Below, piece by piece: positions 23,726-35,547 of a stretch of DNA of 64,000 nt; within the stretch, counting starts at the first letter, position 1; every line of letters starts with the position of its first letter. The DNA lies in assembly GCA_037176845.1 (NCBI GenBank), contig JAYKXP010000033.1:310001-374000 (forward strand), given 5' to 3'. The notes under the pieces were generated by a model. That model worked only from the letters and a program-made list of their open reading frames with translations, did no database searches and was not told where the DNA came from. A program made the position numbers and the translations under genes. The stretch is from Paramarasmius palmivorus (Eukaryota > Basidiomycota > Agaricomycetes > Agaricales > Marasmiaceae).

Positions 23726-24639
23726 TGTGAGTAAGTTGAAGGAGTGCGAGTTTGATATGCTTCCCTGACTACCTTAACACTTCATTTATATCTGAAAGAG
23801 TTCTAAGTTTTGTTGGATTACGAACCAATGATCACGGAGCTCAACTCAGTGCTGTACTTCAATCGACAACTCCGGATGTGTTACCTTTTGGGACATTCAG
23901 ACTAGCTATGGTTGGAGCGTGGCAGTAGTCAGCCCGAACATGATACCCGTGATTGTATAACGCTTGCGCTGGAGTCGGGAAGAAGTGGGCAATATATCGC
24001 TCCAACTATGCAGTAGTATGCGTAATCCGGGACTTGGGTATGTGATCGGGATCTTACGAAACTTGTGAAGTGAAATGAAATTCTGGAGTGAGGCCTAGTG
24101 GGCCTCATTCGATTCACCGTTATGAGTTTACTTTCCGTCAGCGGTGACGCAACCGAGAATAGTAAGCTCCTTAATCGGATCCACCACAATGTCTAACTTG
24201 TAGAGAATGCCTCATCCCTATACTCTCAAGGAGTTGGCGCAATAAGTGGAAGAATATTACAGAAATGAACAGAACGGTCCTGTCGTAGGTTGTACTGAAA
24301 GTGGTCAATTTAGCGCTCGAAGTTTTTCGGACCGGATTGGCATGCCGCTCATTCTGGCATGTGAGTTTATTGCGATTCACCTTGTTGATAATCTTGAGTT
24401 CTCAAACGAGAATATCATAGGCATCACCCTTATGACCTTATCATTTCAGAGTGGCTGTGCTCTACGATTCGTCTTCAAAGTACGTGAATGAATATTACGG
24501 GTGGTCGAAGCTTGCCTGTTTCCATTCTCCCAAAACGAATACATACTCCTGCCATTGACAGATACCAAAACGGCAAGCAATGTGGGCGGTTCGTGCTACC
24601 TTGCTTGTCGGGATTCCTTTCACGGCATGGCTCCAAAGC

Positions 24640-24780
24640 AGCTGATGATCAGATTAGGTTGCTGCGCCAACAGACCTTCGCTTCCTGTTGCTTTATCATC
24701 ACCATCCAAACGCTGACTCAAATCATAAGTTTTCCTTCTTTGTTCCCTTTGCTACTACCACCTCGGAAGGTCTCTTGATT
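24640..24780 (+). repeat. Module R1 copy (diverged)
   Basis: Copy of a dispersed repeat whose core reads CATCACCATCCAAACGC, preceded by a CAGCTGATGATCAGATTAGG block. Better copies lie inside the tRNA-Glu array at 51-64 kb. Confidence 0.6.
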
Positions 24781-25164
24781 TTTTTTTATCTATCGAGTGC
24801 TTTCATCCGCTGACTTTCGTGGGACATGCAGATAGACTCTTTCCCTGTTCTCCGCTCGCTGGGATCCCATATTCACCTGTTCTTTCAGTTGTCGATAATG
24901 CTTCCAAAGGTTTGGGTGTAGGTGATGCTCCTTTCCAATCGTGACTGATGAGTATCTGAATCACCTTGCTGTGTTAGTATGTAAGGCGCCCGTATTAGCG
25001 CTCGTATCAGGGATATCTTTTCGCTTCATTATCACGTCTGTACAACTTCTGTAAATAGATGCCCATTCCCAAGGTCTCGGGTCTCGAAGCACGTTATAGT
25101 GCGTCCAAAGGCCGATTTCTAATATCACTTTCTGGTCTGTGATGCTGTTGCATGGTGCTCCACA

Positions 25165-25265
25165 ATTTCCTACGAGCGTGCGAAAACCACATCTTGCGAG
25201 AGAACTATCAAACAGAGAACGGCGATGCGATGTTCAAAATGATTCACCGATGAAATCATTGTACA
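25165..25265. repeat. SSP downstream element, copy 3 (orphan)
   Basis: Contains GGCGATGCGATGTTCAAAAT and CACCGATGAAATCATTGTAC, but no SSP gene is next to it. It suggests a third SSP unit that was lost where the 7-TM gene now starts. Confidence 0.6.
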
Positions 25266-25513
25266 TAATCATTGTACTGTATAATATTCGCATCATGCTG
25301 AATCTTGATGATGAGCATAACCGTAACCCACTACTAACGTAGCGGACATACTATATTTTCAAGATCAACCGAGGTCTGAGTTCACGACCTTGTCCCACAT
25401 TCGGATGTAGTAACACCAAATCGTGAGGCGACTATTAGATCGGTACCAGAAGCTCATTCAACATTGTGTACATGCTCGGTCATTCTAAAGACATATCACA
25501 TTCAAGTTTAAGA

Positions 25514-26690
25514 TCAACGCTTCTTTGGCTTCCCTAGGCCTAGAGCATGCGCACTTTCAATATCTGTTCCTGTCCTTGGATCTCCCTGTACAGGATCCCT
25601 GACTGTCGTAGTCTCAACCTCAAACCGAATATCACTGAGGAGGGTCCTATTTATGTTGCTGTCATTCGACCATGCTGCCCCCTTCGCGACGCGGTAGATG
25701 ATCAAAATCGGTGCGATGCCCTATGAATCCGGATAGTTTAGCTTCCGCGGATGAACACGAAGAGTACGACCAACCGCGGTTGTTCCCCAAATACCTAGCA
25801 ATACCACATGGCAAGCCCAATTCTTTGTTAAAGCCACGGAGAGAACAAGGGATAATAGACTGAACGGTAGCGCCGTTTCTACTAAAATAGCCACAATCCT
25901 CGTGTAACTCCTCTGCCATGCTGTATGAATCCCCCCACTCCTGGATAACTCCCATCCGGCAGCAATAAGTCGGAATGAAATGAGTGCTGTTATAACGATC
26001 AGAAATGTTGCAACTACTGGGATGCAGATGTGTAAAAATATGTTTGAAGTATATCCTGGGGTGGCCCTGCTTTGAACTATGGCAGTCAGTCCTAATGCTA
26101 GACACCTCGAGGTTAGATCATGATCAATTCGAGAGAGCTGAAACGCGGAGATAGCGTACCCGTTGCTGCAAGGAACAGAGCAATAGGGAGGACAACGATA
26201 CGTATGTTCGAGCTCCAAATAACATAGCATCTATAAATCTATACGCAACACTGTGTTTAATGCCGCTGTTGTGTATTATTAATCCTCGAACACACTCACC
26301 AACAGTAATCCTTCGAACCATTCCGTCAAAATGATCCCCATGGGCCCGGCCACATTCCACCAGCTTTTCTCGTTACCATTTGTCGTGGTAGGCCTCTCCA
26401 CTAACATATCCTCGCTCAGAAGAAACCAGCATGCCACAGCTAACGTCTGAGTGATCAAGATCGCAAGTACGTATCCTATGAAGAATAAATTGCGCTTTCT
26501 AATCCTGGTTTTGTCGCGCTGAAGAAGTAAAATTGTTCTCCTTGCAAGAAGCAGGTTGACTCCTATGATCACACCCAATATTAATGCTATGTTATGAAAG
26601 TACAATTGGGACTAGCGTACCAAACAAGAAAGCAACGCATAAGTCGGAAATGAAACGGAGCCTTCGCTCTGTGACAATGGAATCAGTCAT
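25514..26690 (-). CDS. Fungal 7-TM membrane protein A (5 exons, 313 aa)
   Basis: Exons: 26621-26690, 26300-26562, 26160-26238, 25775-26097, 25514-25720; all junctions are GT-AG and the frame closes at 942 nt. The start MTDSIVTERRLRFISD is followed by helices around VAFLFGVNLLL, FFIGYVLAILITQTLAVACW, IILTEWFEGLLLIYRCYVIW, IRIVVLPIALFLAATALGL, HICIPVVATFLIVITALISF, TALPFSLLSLVLSVAL and VVLLGIWGTTAGIAPILIIYRVA. The IYRCYVIW motif is typical of this fungal orphan family. The C-terminal tail of about 50 aa is cytosolic-looking. Exon lengths 70/263/79/323 are identical to those of the gene at 28255, so the two are tandem duplicates. Function unknown; a receptor-like role is only inferred from topology. 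Confidence 0.85.
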
Positions 26691-28254
26691 TTCGCAAGCT
26701 GAGAAGCAAAACCGTTGGGGAGCGATTTATATTGCCCGAATTCGATGTTGTATCTGCCAATAATATGTATCTCAGATGGGTCGTCCAGATATCATCACTT
26801 GGTGTTGCGGCTCACCTCAAGACAAACTTGAGCTATCAAGTTCACAGGTAGCTGCTACAAATGATAGTTGATCAACAGCCTTCCCGATTGACCGGCATTA
26901 ATAATTATTACATAGTGAGAAACTTGATGCCAATCCGTTGCATTATTTTGCTTAGGATACATTATCACCGACATTCGACACACAAATTCACGTGCTCGAT
27001 TTTTTTTCTCGTACATAGAAAGCAAGAAACGGCCCGGGGAACCAGATCCGACTATCGATTCGATTGAGTGTGGAAATTTATATTAACGGTATCCTAGTGA
27101 TGAACTCATCTCAGTCAATTCCAAACATCATACTGTCCGCGTTCATTGCAATGGGAATAGTGATGGCGTTTGAGAGAAGAGATGAGGGCCCGGCAAACAC
27201 CGAAGAGCAGGGATGTCATGTGGCACAAAGCAACACGCTTGAAGTTGCTTTGGGACTATGCGTATCGATGATTATTCCTCGCGGAGATACTTAGCTCGCA
27301 GTAAATCATTTTCTGCTAGACACTATTACGGCGGACATCGAGTTGACGGTTACTCCTTGACTGTCACCACCCAAACACCAACAATGAATCAAATCGTCTT
27401 TTTTGTACGTTTCCGTTTCACTTGGCTTGGATAATGGACTGACCAGCCAGTCTCCTCTAGAACAATCGCTTTCCTAGGTACGACTACCATAAGTTGTTGT
27501 GTTCTCCGACACATGCCACCTAGATTTACAGTGTCTGCACGATTGGATCATGTAGTGGGGACTTACCCTTCATTCTTCATTTGTAGGGAGCCCCTTGGCA
27601 CTTGAGGAAGAACAGCGAGCATTAGGTCAACGTCGTTGATCCCTAGACAATTTTTGACTCGCTGCATCGATACACCACTACCTCCATTACAACACGATCC
27701 TTTTCCCAGGGGTTACTCCTATTTACTCCATCTTTCTTATTCCTTGCAACGACTCGAATCGTTTTGTGGTAAGTTGCTGTTCTATTTTGCTTGGATACAG
27801 GTTTGAATCAATGCTATCTATCCCTGCCCTTGGGAGAGCAAAGACCTGACATTCATTTCCCTTATATAGGCTATGCTATAACGAACTGGATTCAGATCTG
27901 ATTAAAAGTAAACGATGGTAAAGGAATTGATAGCCTAGAGATCCTCTATGAAACTCAAACAAGTCAGTGGCAAATCCTGTAGCATGTAACAGCGGAGGAC
28001 ATTATATGTATGTCACGCCGCCAACACTCTAGAAAGCCCTATGGCGACTCGAGAGGAATGGAAGAGGGATCAGACGAGGGCCAAGGGCCAGAGTGCACAC
28101 GACAGCGTAGTAGATAGAAGAAAAGATGATAAAATACAATCGTGTGACGTGCGACTATAGACGATATGTACGTAACTGTCCGAATCGGTATCCCCCTCCA
28201 ATAGCTCCCTTACAATGTATTCCTCGTTCCTAACATGACCCGCACACACGAAAG
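26691..28254. other. Gene-poor spacer with R1 relic
   Basis: No convincing gene. At 27340-27480 there is a diverged R1 module (GTCACCACCCAAACACCAAC followed by the T-run and TACG). The upstream flank at about 26760-26850 resembles that of the next 7-TM gene (29460-29540), as expected for a tandem gene duplication. Confidence 0.5.
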
Positions 28255-29390
28255 TTAACAGCGAACATCTATCCCTGCTTGTGAAGCCTCGGGTACTTGA
28301 TCTCCAACCGAGATCGTCTGCATCGTGAATCGAATACCATCGGCCCCGTTACTCCAATCATCTCCATCGCTGTCACTGGACCATGCTGTACCTTTCGCAA
28401 TACGATAGATGATCAAAATCGGTGCAATGCCCTAGCAACTGGAAAAGTTAGTATTGTTGCAGAAACAGAAAGAAATGAGTACAAACCGCATATACCTCCC
28501 ATATACCACATAGCACTGCCAGGGATGTCCAATTCTTTATAAGGGCAACAGATACCAGAATGCTTAGCAGGCTAAACGGCAGCGCAGTTTCGATCGCGAT
28601 TGCCACAAGGCCTGCATAATCTATCTGTAATAGTGTATGAGTGCCACCGCTTCTCAATAGCTCCCTTCGGACGGAAAAGATACGAAATGAGACGAGGGTG
28701 GTTATGAGAATGAGGAGGGCCGCCGTTATTGGGATGCAGATGTGGAGATATATGCTTGAGAGATAGGCTGTAGTGCCTTTACTTTGGATTACGGCCACCA
28801 AACCGAATGCTGTACATTTCGTTGTTGATACAGTAATGATACTGAAAGGGTCGACGACGTACCTGTTGCTGTGAGGAACAAAATAATGGGGAGGATAATA
28901 ATGCGAGGATTAGAGTCACAGATAATGTAGCATCTGTATATCTATACGCGTTCAGTATCACTATAGTACCTATGATATTTTTATTTCGAGCCACTTACCA
29001 ACAGCAATCCTTCAAGCCATTCAATCAAAATCATCGTCACAGGCTGAGCAACATTCCACCAACTCTTCTCGCTTTCACTAAACATAATAGTACTCTCCAC
29101 CAAGAATTCTTCACTCTTGAGAATCAGGGACACGAAGGATAATGTCTGAAGAACCAAAATCACCACGATGTAGCCGATGAAGATCCTGTTACGTTTCTGG
29201 GTTCGGACTTTATCCCGCTTGAGTAGTAGGAGGGTAATGCTTGCAAGACAAAGCTCAAGTCCTAGAGGAATGTAGGTTGGATTACGCATCATATAGAGTG
29301 CAAGATTGAGGCTGACGCACCGAACAAGAAAGCGACGCACACATCCGAGATGAATATGTATCTGCGTGCTGTGAGAAGCAAGTCCTTCAT
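28255..29390 (-). CDS. Fungal 7-TM membrane protein B (5 exons, 303 aa)
   Basis: Exons: 29321-29390, 28999-29261, 28863-28941, 28487-28809, 28255-28431; total 912 nt, frame closed. It starts MKDLLLTARRYIFISDVCVAF. Helices match gene A one for one (RIFIGYIVVILVLQTLSF, MILIEWLEGLLLIYRCYIIC, IIILPIILFLTAT, HICIPITAALLILITTLVSF, TALPFSLLSILVSVALI). The tail differs most: shorter and more acidic (SSDSDGDDW). It is an intact tandem paralogue of the gene at 25514. Orphan membrane protein, function unknown. Confidence 0.85.
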
Positions 29391-31582
29391 GAAGTAGTTT
29401 GAGGAATATGACGGACAACTTTATCTTGAGGTACCTGCCCTATACTAATCGAAGGTGGATTTATATCTGCCCATGATGAATTATGATTATGAGCTGAGAA
29501 ACATCGGTCTATGTGTTGTGGCTCATCTTGAGGCACTGCCAGTTAGGTCCGCAGTGGTTTTGATCCGCGAAATCTGTTGATCCCTGACGTATCGCCGTAA
29601 CCTCCGCCGGCTTACGCATTCCTTCCACTCTTGAAGGTGAAAGGCTATAATGGTGAGAAACCAGCGCTGCCGTACATGGCACCTATCCCTTTTATAAGCG
29701 CGATATGACAATAGCTAACTTGGGAGTTGTACTGTGTGGTAGGGACGTCACAATAAAGGGCGATCCGATGTTTCCGTGAAAGCAGCTAGCCTCTTAGATT
29801 CAGAATCTTGGCCAAAATTTCAGGGGGAGATTGTTTGTTAGTGGTATATCTAGCGATCCGAGCCCCACAAGATACACCGGAGTATGTCCTCCCGTATCGA
29901 AATTCCATCATGCATCCTATCAATCTTCGGCGTCTGTGTGGCAACTTAATTAAATGCTGACATGCATCAAGAATCCAACGTCATCGACATTACAATCCGA
30001 AAGATGTTCTTAGCATACGACCACATTCGCCCTCACCTTGGACAGGAATTGAGTCAAGACGATCAAGCTGGAGTGTCACTGAAAGTACAGCACATAGGTA
30101 GCACACTGCAATTAATTATCAGATGTCAGATAGGACCTTCCAAATGATTTTTCAGCTGAAAAGTGTTGGCCGATCGAGCCAGGGATACGTGGTACGATAG
30201 GCCTTGTGTGGTATATCTGAATCTTTACAAGTGCTATTTCTGAGGCACACTCGGCAGAGAAGTTCATTTAGCTGCCGTGAATACCGTAATTTAACTAGGC
30301 TCGTTAGTGGACCTGCAGGACTAGCCGCTTACATTAGCACAACTGCGTTTGCCGTCACAATCGAGACGAGAATGAAGCATAGCTGTAGCCGACGGCCCCT
30401 CTGATCCGGCGTCACTGGGATACTGTAACGCCCGGACATCAGTTGAGGGTTTGAGCTTCGATTTCTTGATCGTCATCAGCGCCCAACCGCCGACATTGAC
30501 TCGAATCACCCTTCTCGTATGTTCCTGCCTTGATTCCGCTTAGATATGCGGCTCCTACAGGTTACCACGACTACCAACAGTTAGTATCGTCACCTCATTC
30601 CGCAGGACTTGTTTCCTGATATATCATATGTGAAATGGAAGGCGTCTGGTATGACGTTTTACGCACTGTTCTCGTTCTCAGAGTTAAAGGCCACAATATC
30701 GAATAAATGGATATACCGAGCAAGATGTTTTTATATGAAGCGCTGGCGGATGCACGGCCCGTTCAATCCTGGAAGCTACACGTTGCGTGGCTGCTGAAGC
30801 AAAGGACCCAACGATGAGAAGTGATTTCGTATCTTTGGCCTGTCAGACCTCGGTCGACGATGCCATCTGATTAACAGACCACGACACTGTCGCAATAGAT
30901 CCTCCCGCACGAAAACTCATCAACGCACGGAGATTGGCCGTATATCACGACATCACCACCCAGAAGATGCATCGTGAGCCACATATAGAACTAAGTCAGG
31001 CTTGACCGCGACTGAGTAGGCTGCGTTTTCATCACCAAATCCCAACAGAATCAATAGTAGTGCAGCGCATGTTTTCAATATAGCATACCGCAATTCTGTC
31101 AGATACTGCGCGAGGCTCTAACGTATTCGGATGCATGAGTATTATACTTTAGAGCCTGGATGTAGAGAAAAGAGGCGCTCATAGACGTTATCGTTTTGAT
31201 CCGGTGTCCGGGTCTGTGAACAACCATGTCATGTGGATGGACACGAGCCGGTGCTTCTTTTCCCTTTACCATCATCACCACCCAATCGCCCAACCGTCGC
31301 TGACAGCTATTCCTGTACGCTGCCCTGTTCTGTTGCGAGGCTGAGTCGAATTCTCATACAGATTTATCTCTACTCGGCAAAATCTGATCTGCTATTCCTC
31401 CCGGGTGGTGATCTCGCTATACCAAACCAGAAGGAAGGAGAGTAAGTATCAGATGTTCGGGGGTACGAAGCGGGTGCGTTGACCTTTCTTTCTCTAATCA
31501 GGGTCTAATGGATCTGGTTCCGGAAGCACCCATTACGCTCGTTCAAAGTATATCAGAGGTGCAAATTGTTTGACATCTAGCA
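29391..31582. other. Gene-poor spacer with R1 relics
   Basis: No gene recognised. Diverged R1 cores occur near 30420-30520 (ATCAGCGCCCAACCGCCGAC) and 31240-31330 (TTTACCATCATCACCACCCA). A fragment GGGCGATCCGATGTTTC near 29758 recalls the SSP downstream element. Confidence 0.5.
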
Positions 31583-31627
31583 GTCCAATGTGATGTGGTG
31601 GCTAAATTTCAATTTCCCGCCTTAGAA
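31583..31627 (+). pseudogene. tRNA-Glu(TTC) relic lacking the anticodon arm
   Basis: The 5' acceptor and D arm (TCCAATGTGATGTGGTGGCT) are joined directly to the T-loop and 3' acceptor (TTCAATTTCCCGCCTTAGAA). The middle is gone. Confidence 0.6.
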
Positions 31628-31904
31628 AGTCAAAAGTAATGTCTACGTTCTCTGGCCCGCTTCTTTATCTTTACTTCTCTAACTAATCCTCGACATCAGG
31701 GTACAAGAGAGCGGTGGTTACATAGGGTGGCGTGAACAAGACGTGATATATACCTAGTGTGTTATTTTAGTTGATTGGAGTGTGAAGGTACGTCGTCGTT
31801 TTTTCGTATGAATACCTATGTATTCTGGTGCAAAGGCGTTCTCGGGAAAGAATTGCTGAATATCATTATCTGCTGATGGGAACATAGCATTTCAGCGTTT
31901 GCCA

Positions 31905-31996
31905 TCCGTTATGGTGTGGTGGCTGACATTATCGCCTCTCAGATCATTTGCATTTGGCTGTCGCAATAGCCCATGGCTCAATTCCCTGTAACGGAA
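31905..31996 (+). pseudogene. tRNA-Glu(CTC) pseudogene
   Basis: The acceptor stem is intact (TCCGTTA...TAACGGA) and CGCCTCTCA is kept. The anticodon stem has a mismatch (GCAAT for GCGAT), the T-loop is changed (CTCAATT), and the D-loop carries GTGGTGGCTGAC. Confidence 0.75.
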
Positions 31997-32502
31997 TGGA
32001 CGTGAATTCCCTGTTTCTTTTGGAACCGTTATTGTGTTTCTTCTCGGATCTGACTTTGCTACATGAATCTAGATAGTGTACAGTAGTCAGAGATTGCCGC
32101 GGATGGTTCTTGTCGTCTGCGCCGTCCAAAACTGCGTCCAAACACCTATTGTGACTCCGATCATCTTTTTGGTATGGTACCATTTCTCCGTTTAGATTTC
32201 TTTTCCCGGGACCCTTGCTTTCCTCGAGACAGAGTACTGCTATCAAGTTTCATCTCCTCCTAGTCACAGAAGGATATCGTACGGTCGTCGGCGTTCCACG
32301 CCTCGATGCAGGGCAATGTGACTGCAAGCGCTGAAGTTTAGTCAAAGAATTTCTCGTCGTGCGAAAGACTTCCGTACCTCCGATTCAATGACCATTGCTT
32401 GGGATTACAAGAATGGGGGGATCAAGAGTAAATTGAAGAGTCTCGCGAGACTGAGAGAGAAGTGTTTATATGGTCATTTTAGGCCTCTTGGCAGTACCCA
32501 TC

Positions 32503-32560
32503 CAATGTGGTGTAGTGGTGTATGTGATTTGCACCTACTCTAATTCGGCGCTTATTTTAT
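32503..32560 (+). pseudogene. tRNA-Glu(TTC) 5' fragment
   Basis: TCCAATGTGGTGTAGTGG followed by unrelated sequence; only the acceptor and D-arm half remains. Confidence 0.55.
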
Positions 32561-32675
32561 CGTGTCGCTTTATCCTATTTGAACCTCTCAGGTTAGATGG
32601 CTCGGTTGATTGATAAGTAAGGATGTCATCTTAAGACTATGGACTTTTGCATTGGCGATGATTGTATATACAGGT

Positions 32676-32769
32676 AGCGTTAAGGTGTAGTGGCTGCACT
32701 ATGGCCTCATCATACGAAGCCTGAGACACACTCCGTCATAGCCCGAGGGTTCGATTCTCTCTTACGCAA
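32676..32769 (+). pseudogene. Degenerate tRNA-Glu-like sequence
   Basis: GGTGTAGTGGCTGCAC, ATGGCCTCATCA and GGGTTCGATTCTCTC line up with tRNA-Glu(CTC). The acceptor ends pair poorly (AGCGTTA/TTACGCA) and the anticodon loop is altered. It stands just before an R1 module, as intact CTC genes do at 51-64 kb. Confidence 0.65.
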
Positions 32770-32879
32770 TAGAGAAGCTTCCAAGTCATTTTAGGGACTC
32801 CTGTGTTCACCGTGAGCCCCTCTGTAACGGAGTTGTAGTATCTCGTGGCAGACCTATTCTGTCTCCGTATGCTCTATCT

Positions 32880-33720
32880 CTTCTCAGTCTCCTCTGAGCA
32901 ATACGATTGCTCCGTCGCTCCGAAGCAGCCGACGATCTGATGAGGTTGCCGCGGAAACCGAGTAGACGCTTCTTGTTCGTTTACCATCACCATCCAAACG
33001 CCGACGGTGACTCGAATCGTACGTTTCCCTTTTTTCATCTTCCTTGGCTATGACTTTTCCCCCAGACATCTTCTTTCCGCGAACGCGCCTATCCATCAAC
33101 TTCCCCATCCTACGCCAACAGTTCAGAATATCTGGCTCCCTTCAAGACACGCCCATTCTCTCCATCCGATACTCATCGATATCATTCCCCGCTTTGGGTC
33201 CAGTCGCCGCTCCCTAGAGTTCTTACGGTTTTTTTAATCATCGTCGATGCCGCTCTGATGCCAACCGCAGTGATGAGGTTTACGTTGAGGGTGTGGGTAT
33301 GGGTGAAGAGGGACAAATGAGAACGAAAGGTACGTATATCTTAGCCATTGGTCTGTTCTCACCGTGACCCTTACTGGTACCGAAGATCACCATTTTCGCT
33401 CCTTCGTCTACCGCCGAAGCTTTACCACTCTGGAAGGTGAAGCGTCTTCCAGCTGCTACCTAACCAACTCTCTTGCGAGTTCGAAGGAATCCAAAGTCTA
33501 CGTTAGCACGTCAATCGTTCACGCCGACCCCATATCAACACCCTAGTATTTTTGCTCATTCCAGCGGCATTTGTCCTTCTGTGGATCTGGCAGGACCCAA
33601 CAAGGACCCAAAGTCATATTACCTGAGATGTTGGTGTGCATATGGGGGTATGGGCGTGGGTATGGGCGTGTGGGTGTAACATGAAGAGAGGTATGGGCGT
33701 ATTCGGATGTATGTTGGCTG
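32880..33720 (+). repeat. Spacer module copy (eroded)
   Basis: R1 core at about 32930-33030 (TTTACCATCACCATCCAAAC), then the CAAGACACGCCCATTCTCTC block, the GTACGT block at 33330, and the G-rich GGGTATGGGCGTGTGGGTG block near 33650. Block order matches the modules of the young array. Confidence 0.7.
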
Positions 33721-33957
33721 TTGGGTGTGTTCTATACTGAACTGACTACCGAACATGGCCCTGCATAACCCCCAACCCTGCTGCATCTCATTAGTACCTT
33801 CAAAACCCTCCCCAACCTACGTACGCCGATCCCTCGTTCGAAGCTCGGAAGATTATGAACGGGTAGATGATCAAGAGGGGCGTAAAAGAAGCAGGGGACA
33901 TTCTTTGCCTTGTTATGCTCCTGGGGAATAACCGGATTCCTGGAGCCTATGATCGGT

Positions 33958-34050
33958 GAAAATGCGGTGTGTAGTGGCTAATATTGCACTCTTTCACGTT
34001 CAGCTCATTTCCGGTTTCAAAGCAGGCCGTTTCGATTCCCCGCCTTGGAA
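33958..34050 (+). pseudogene. tRNA-Glu(TTC) pseudogene
   Basis: GTGTAGTGGCTAATATTGC, CTCTTTCA and TTTCGATTCCCCGCCTTGGA are recognisable, but the 5' acceptor strand no longer pairs with the 3' strand. Confidence 0.7.
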
Positions 34051-34419
34051 TGATATTGCATCTTGCATGTGCTTTTTGATACGGGAATGGGATTATCGGG
34101 CGAAGATGAAGGCACGAGGTGATTCTGTTCCACGTTGTTTCATTTGGAATGGTTCTTAATGACCCCATGGATGTGCAGCGTATCTCATCTAGAATATCAA
34201 GGTTGTGATCTCATTTCTGTCACACCCTATCTCATCTTTGGTTCAGTGTACTACGTTCTCTCTCGCTCTTCAAATACTTAGCTCGGTGTCTGAGAAATCT
34301 GACCGTACGGGAGGCAATGTGAAATCTTTCGCTCCTTGGAATATGCAATATCTGTTTGGGGTCATTAGTGTGTCGTTTTATCGGCACATAGTCGTCACGG
34401 AATCCCGAGTCCGACTCGA

Positions 34420-34620
34420 CCGGCTGGCAATCAGATTAGGTTTGCCGCGGACGCCGAATGTTTCTTGTTCCGTGACCATCACCACGCAAACACCGCCAAG
34501 GACTCTAACCGTCTTTTCTCGTGCGTTTTGTTGTCTCTGTCTTGATAGTGAACTAACCAGCCAACTTCCTTCAGAACGGTCCCTTTCCTCGATAAAACCA
34601 TACACCGATACACGTCACCT
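34420..34620 (+). repeat. Module R1 copy (eroded)
   Basis: CAATCAGATTAGGTTTGCCG, then TGACCATCACCACGCAAACA and AACTAACCAGCCAAC; same order as other R1 copies. Confidence 0.65.
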
Positions 34621-35547
34621 ACGCAACGTTGTTGGCCATCATTCCGAATGAACTATCTTTCCCATGCGACGCAGGGATAAACCATCTACGGTCCGATATT
34701 TCTCTCCACTATATCGAGTTGAAAGCTTCTCTTCGAGCCGCATCACTTCTTGATTTTCTGACATAACCCTTACCCAACACATTGACGATTACCTGAATGC
34801 CGAAGCTGCCCCAGCTATCTCGACTGTTCTCATGTGGCTGAATTCACACATCACGATGCCCCAGATTGGAACCTACTGATCCCCTCTGAGCACTGCCGAA
34901 AAGCTTTGCCCATTTCGTCTATTTCGCTGCCGGACTGGCATTTCGCCTTGTAATGCGACTCTGGAGTAATCTTATCGAACCAAAGATCAACATCTCCTGG
35001 CGAGGCATCACCTAACGGCAGACAGCATGCACCACTTTGGATACTGAGTGATCATGAGAAGACGAGTACAGATGTATAAGTTCAGCGGCAAGAGTTCGTC
35101 ATAGACCTGATGAATAGATTAATATAACACAGTGATGCTCTCATTTCCTTCCAAGCCCGAAGTGAGACCTTTATAGCGTCGGGGCGTTTGTCAAATAAAT
35201 TGGACAGGCGAGCGGCAGTATGCAGAGCCATAATTGAAGTTCGCACATGCACTACCTAGCGGACTCGAATCTTCTTGCTTTCGGACAGGCACATTCGACG
35301 GAGTGTCGAGATAGAAGTCAGTTACACCCGAAATTAAATATAAATTGTATGGGACGAAGAGGAAAGGCGGCACTCACAACGGGTGTCATCATCTATTCAC
35401 ATATGTCTTCGATTGATCTTTTACAACGATTTCTATGGAGCTGTGGTTTAATTGTGATTCTGTTTTCGATCATTGCCTCAATGATGCTGCGTACTCATAA
35501 GATTGCCTTTAAAACGACATCAGAGGTGAATGGTGTTCCAATTCTGA
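34621..35547. other. 5' region of GH76-like gene 1
   Basis: No gene. The stretch 34890-35150 (CCCATTTCGTC...GATGCTC) is repeated in diverged form at 41500-41745 beside a GH76 fragment, so it is part of a duplicated GH76 unit. Confidence 0.55.

Larger units (their letters stand above)
21150..24480. repeat. Inverted segmental duplication, left arm
   Basis: Collinear but inverted with 54040-57365: coordinate sums stay near 78.6-78.8 kb along the arm (SSP starts 22100/56685 and 23725/54929; the heptad CAATCTTACTCC near 22625 and its inverse near 56140; the TCACCGCTGACGG block near 24145 and 54460). The arm carries two SSP genes plus their flanks. Confidence 0.8.
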
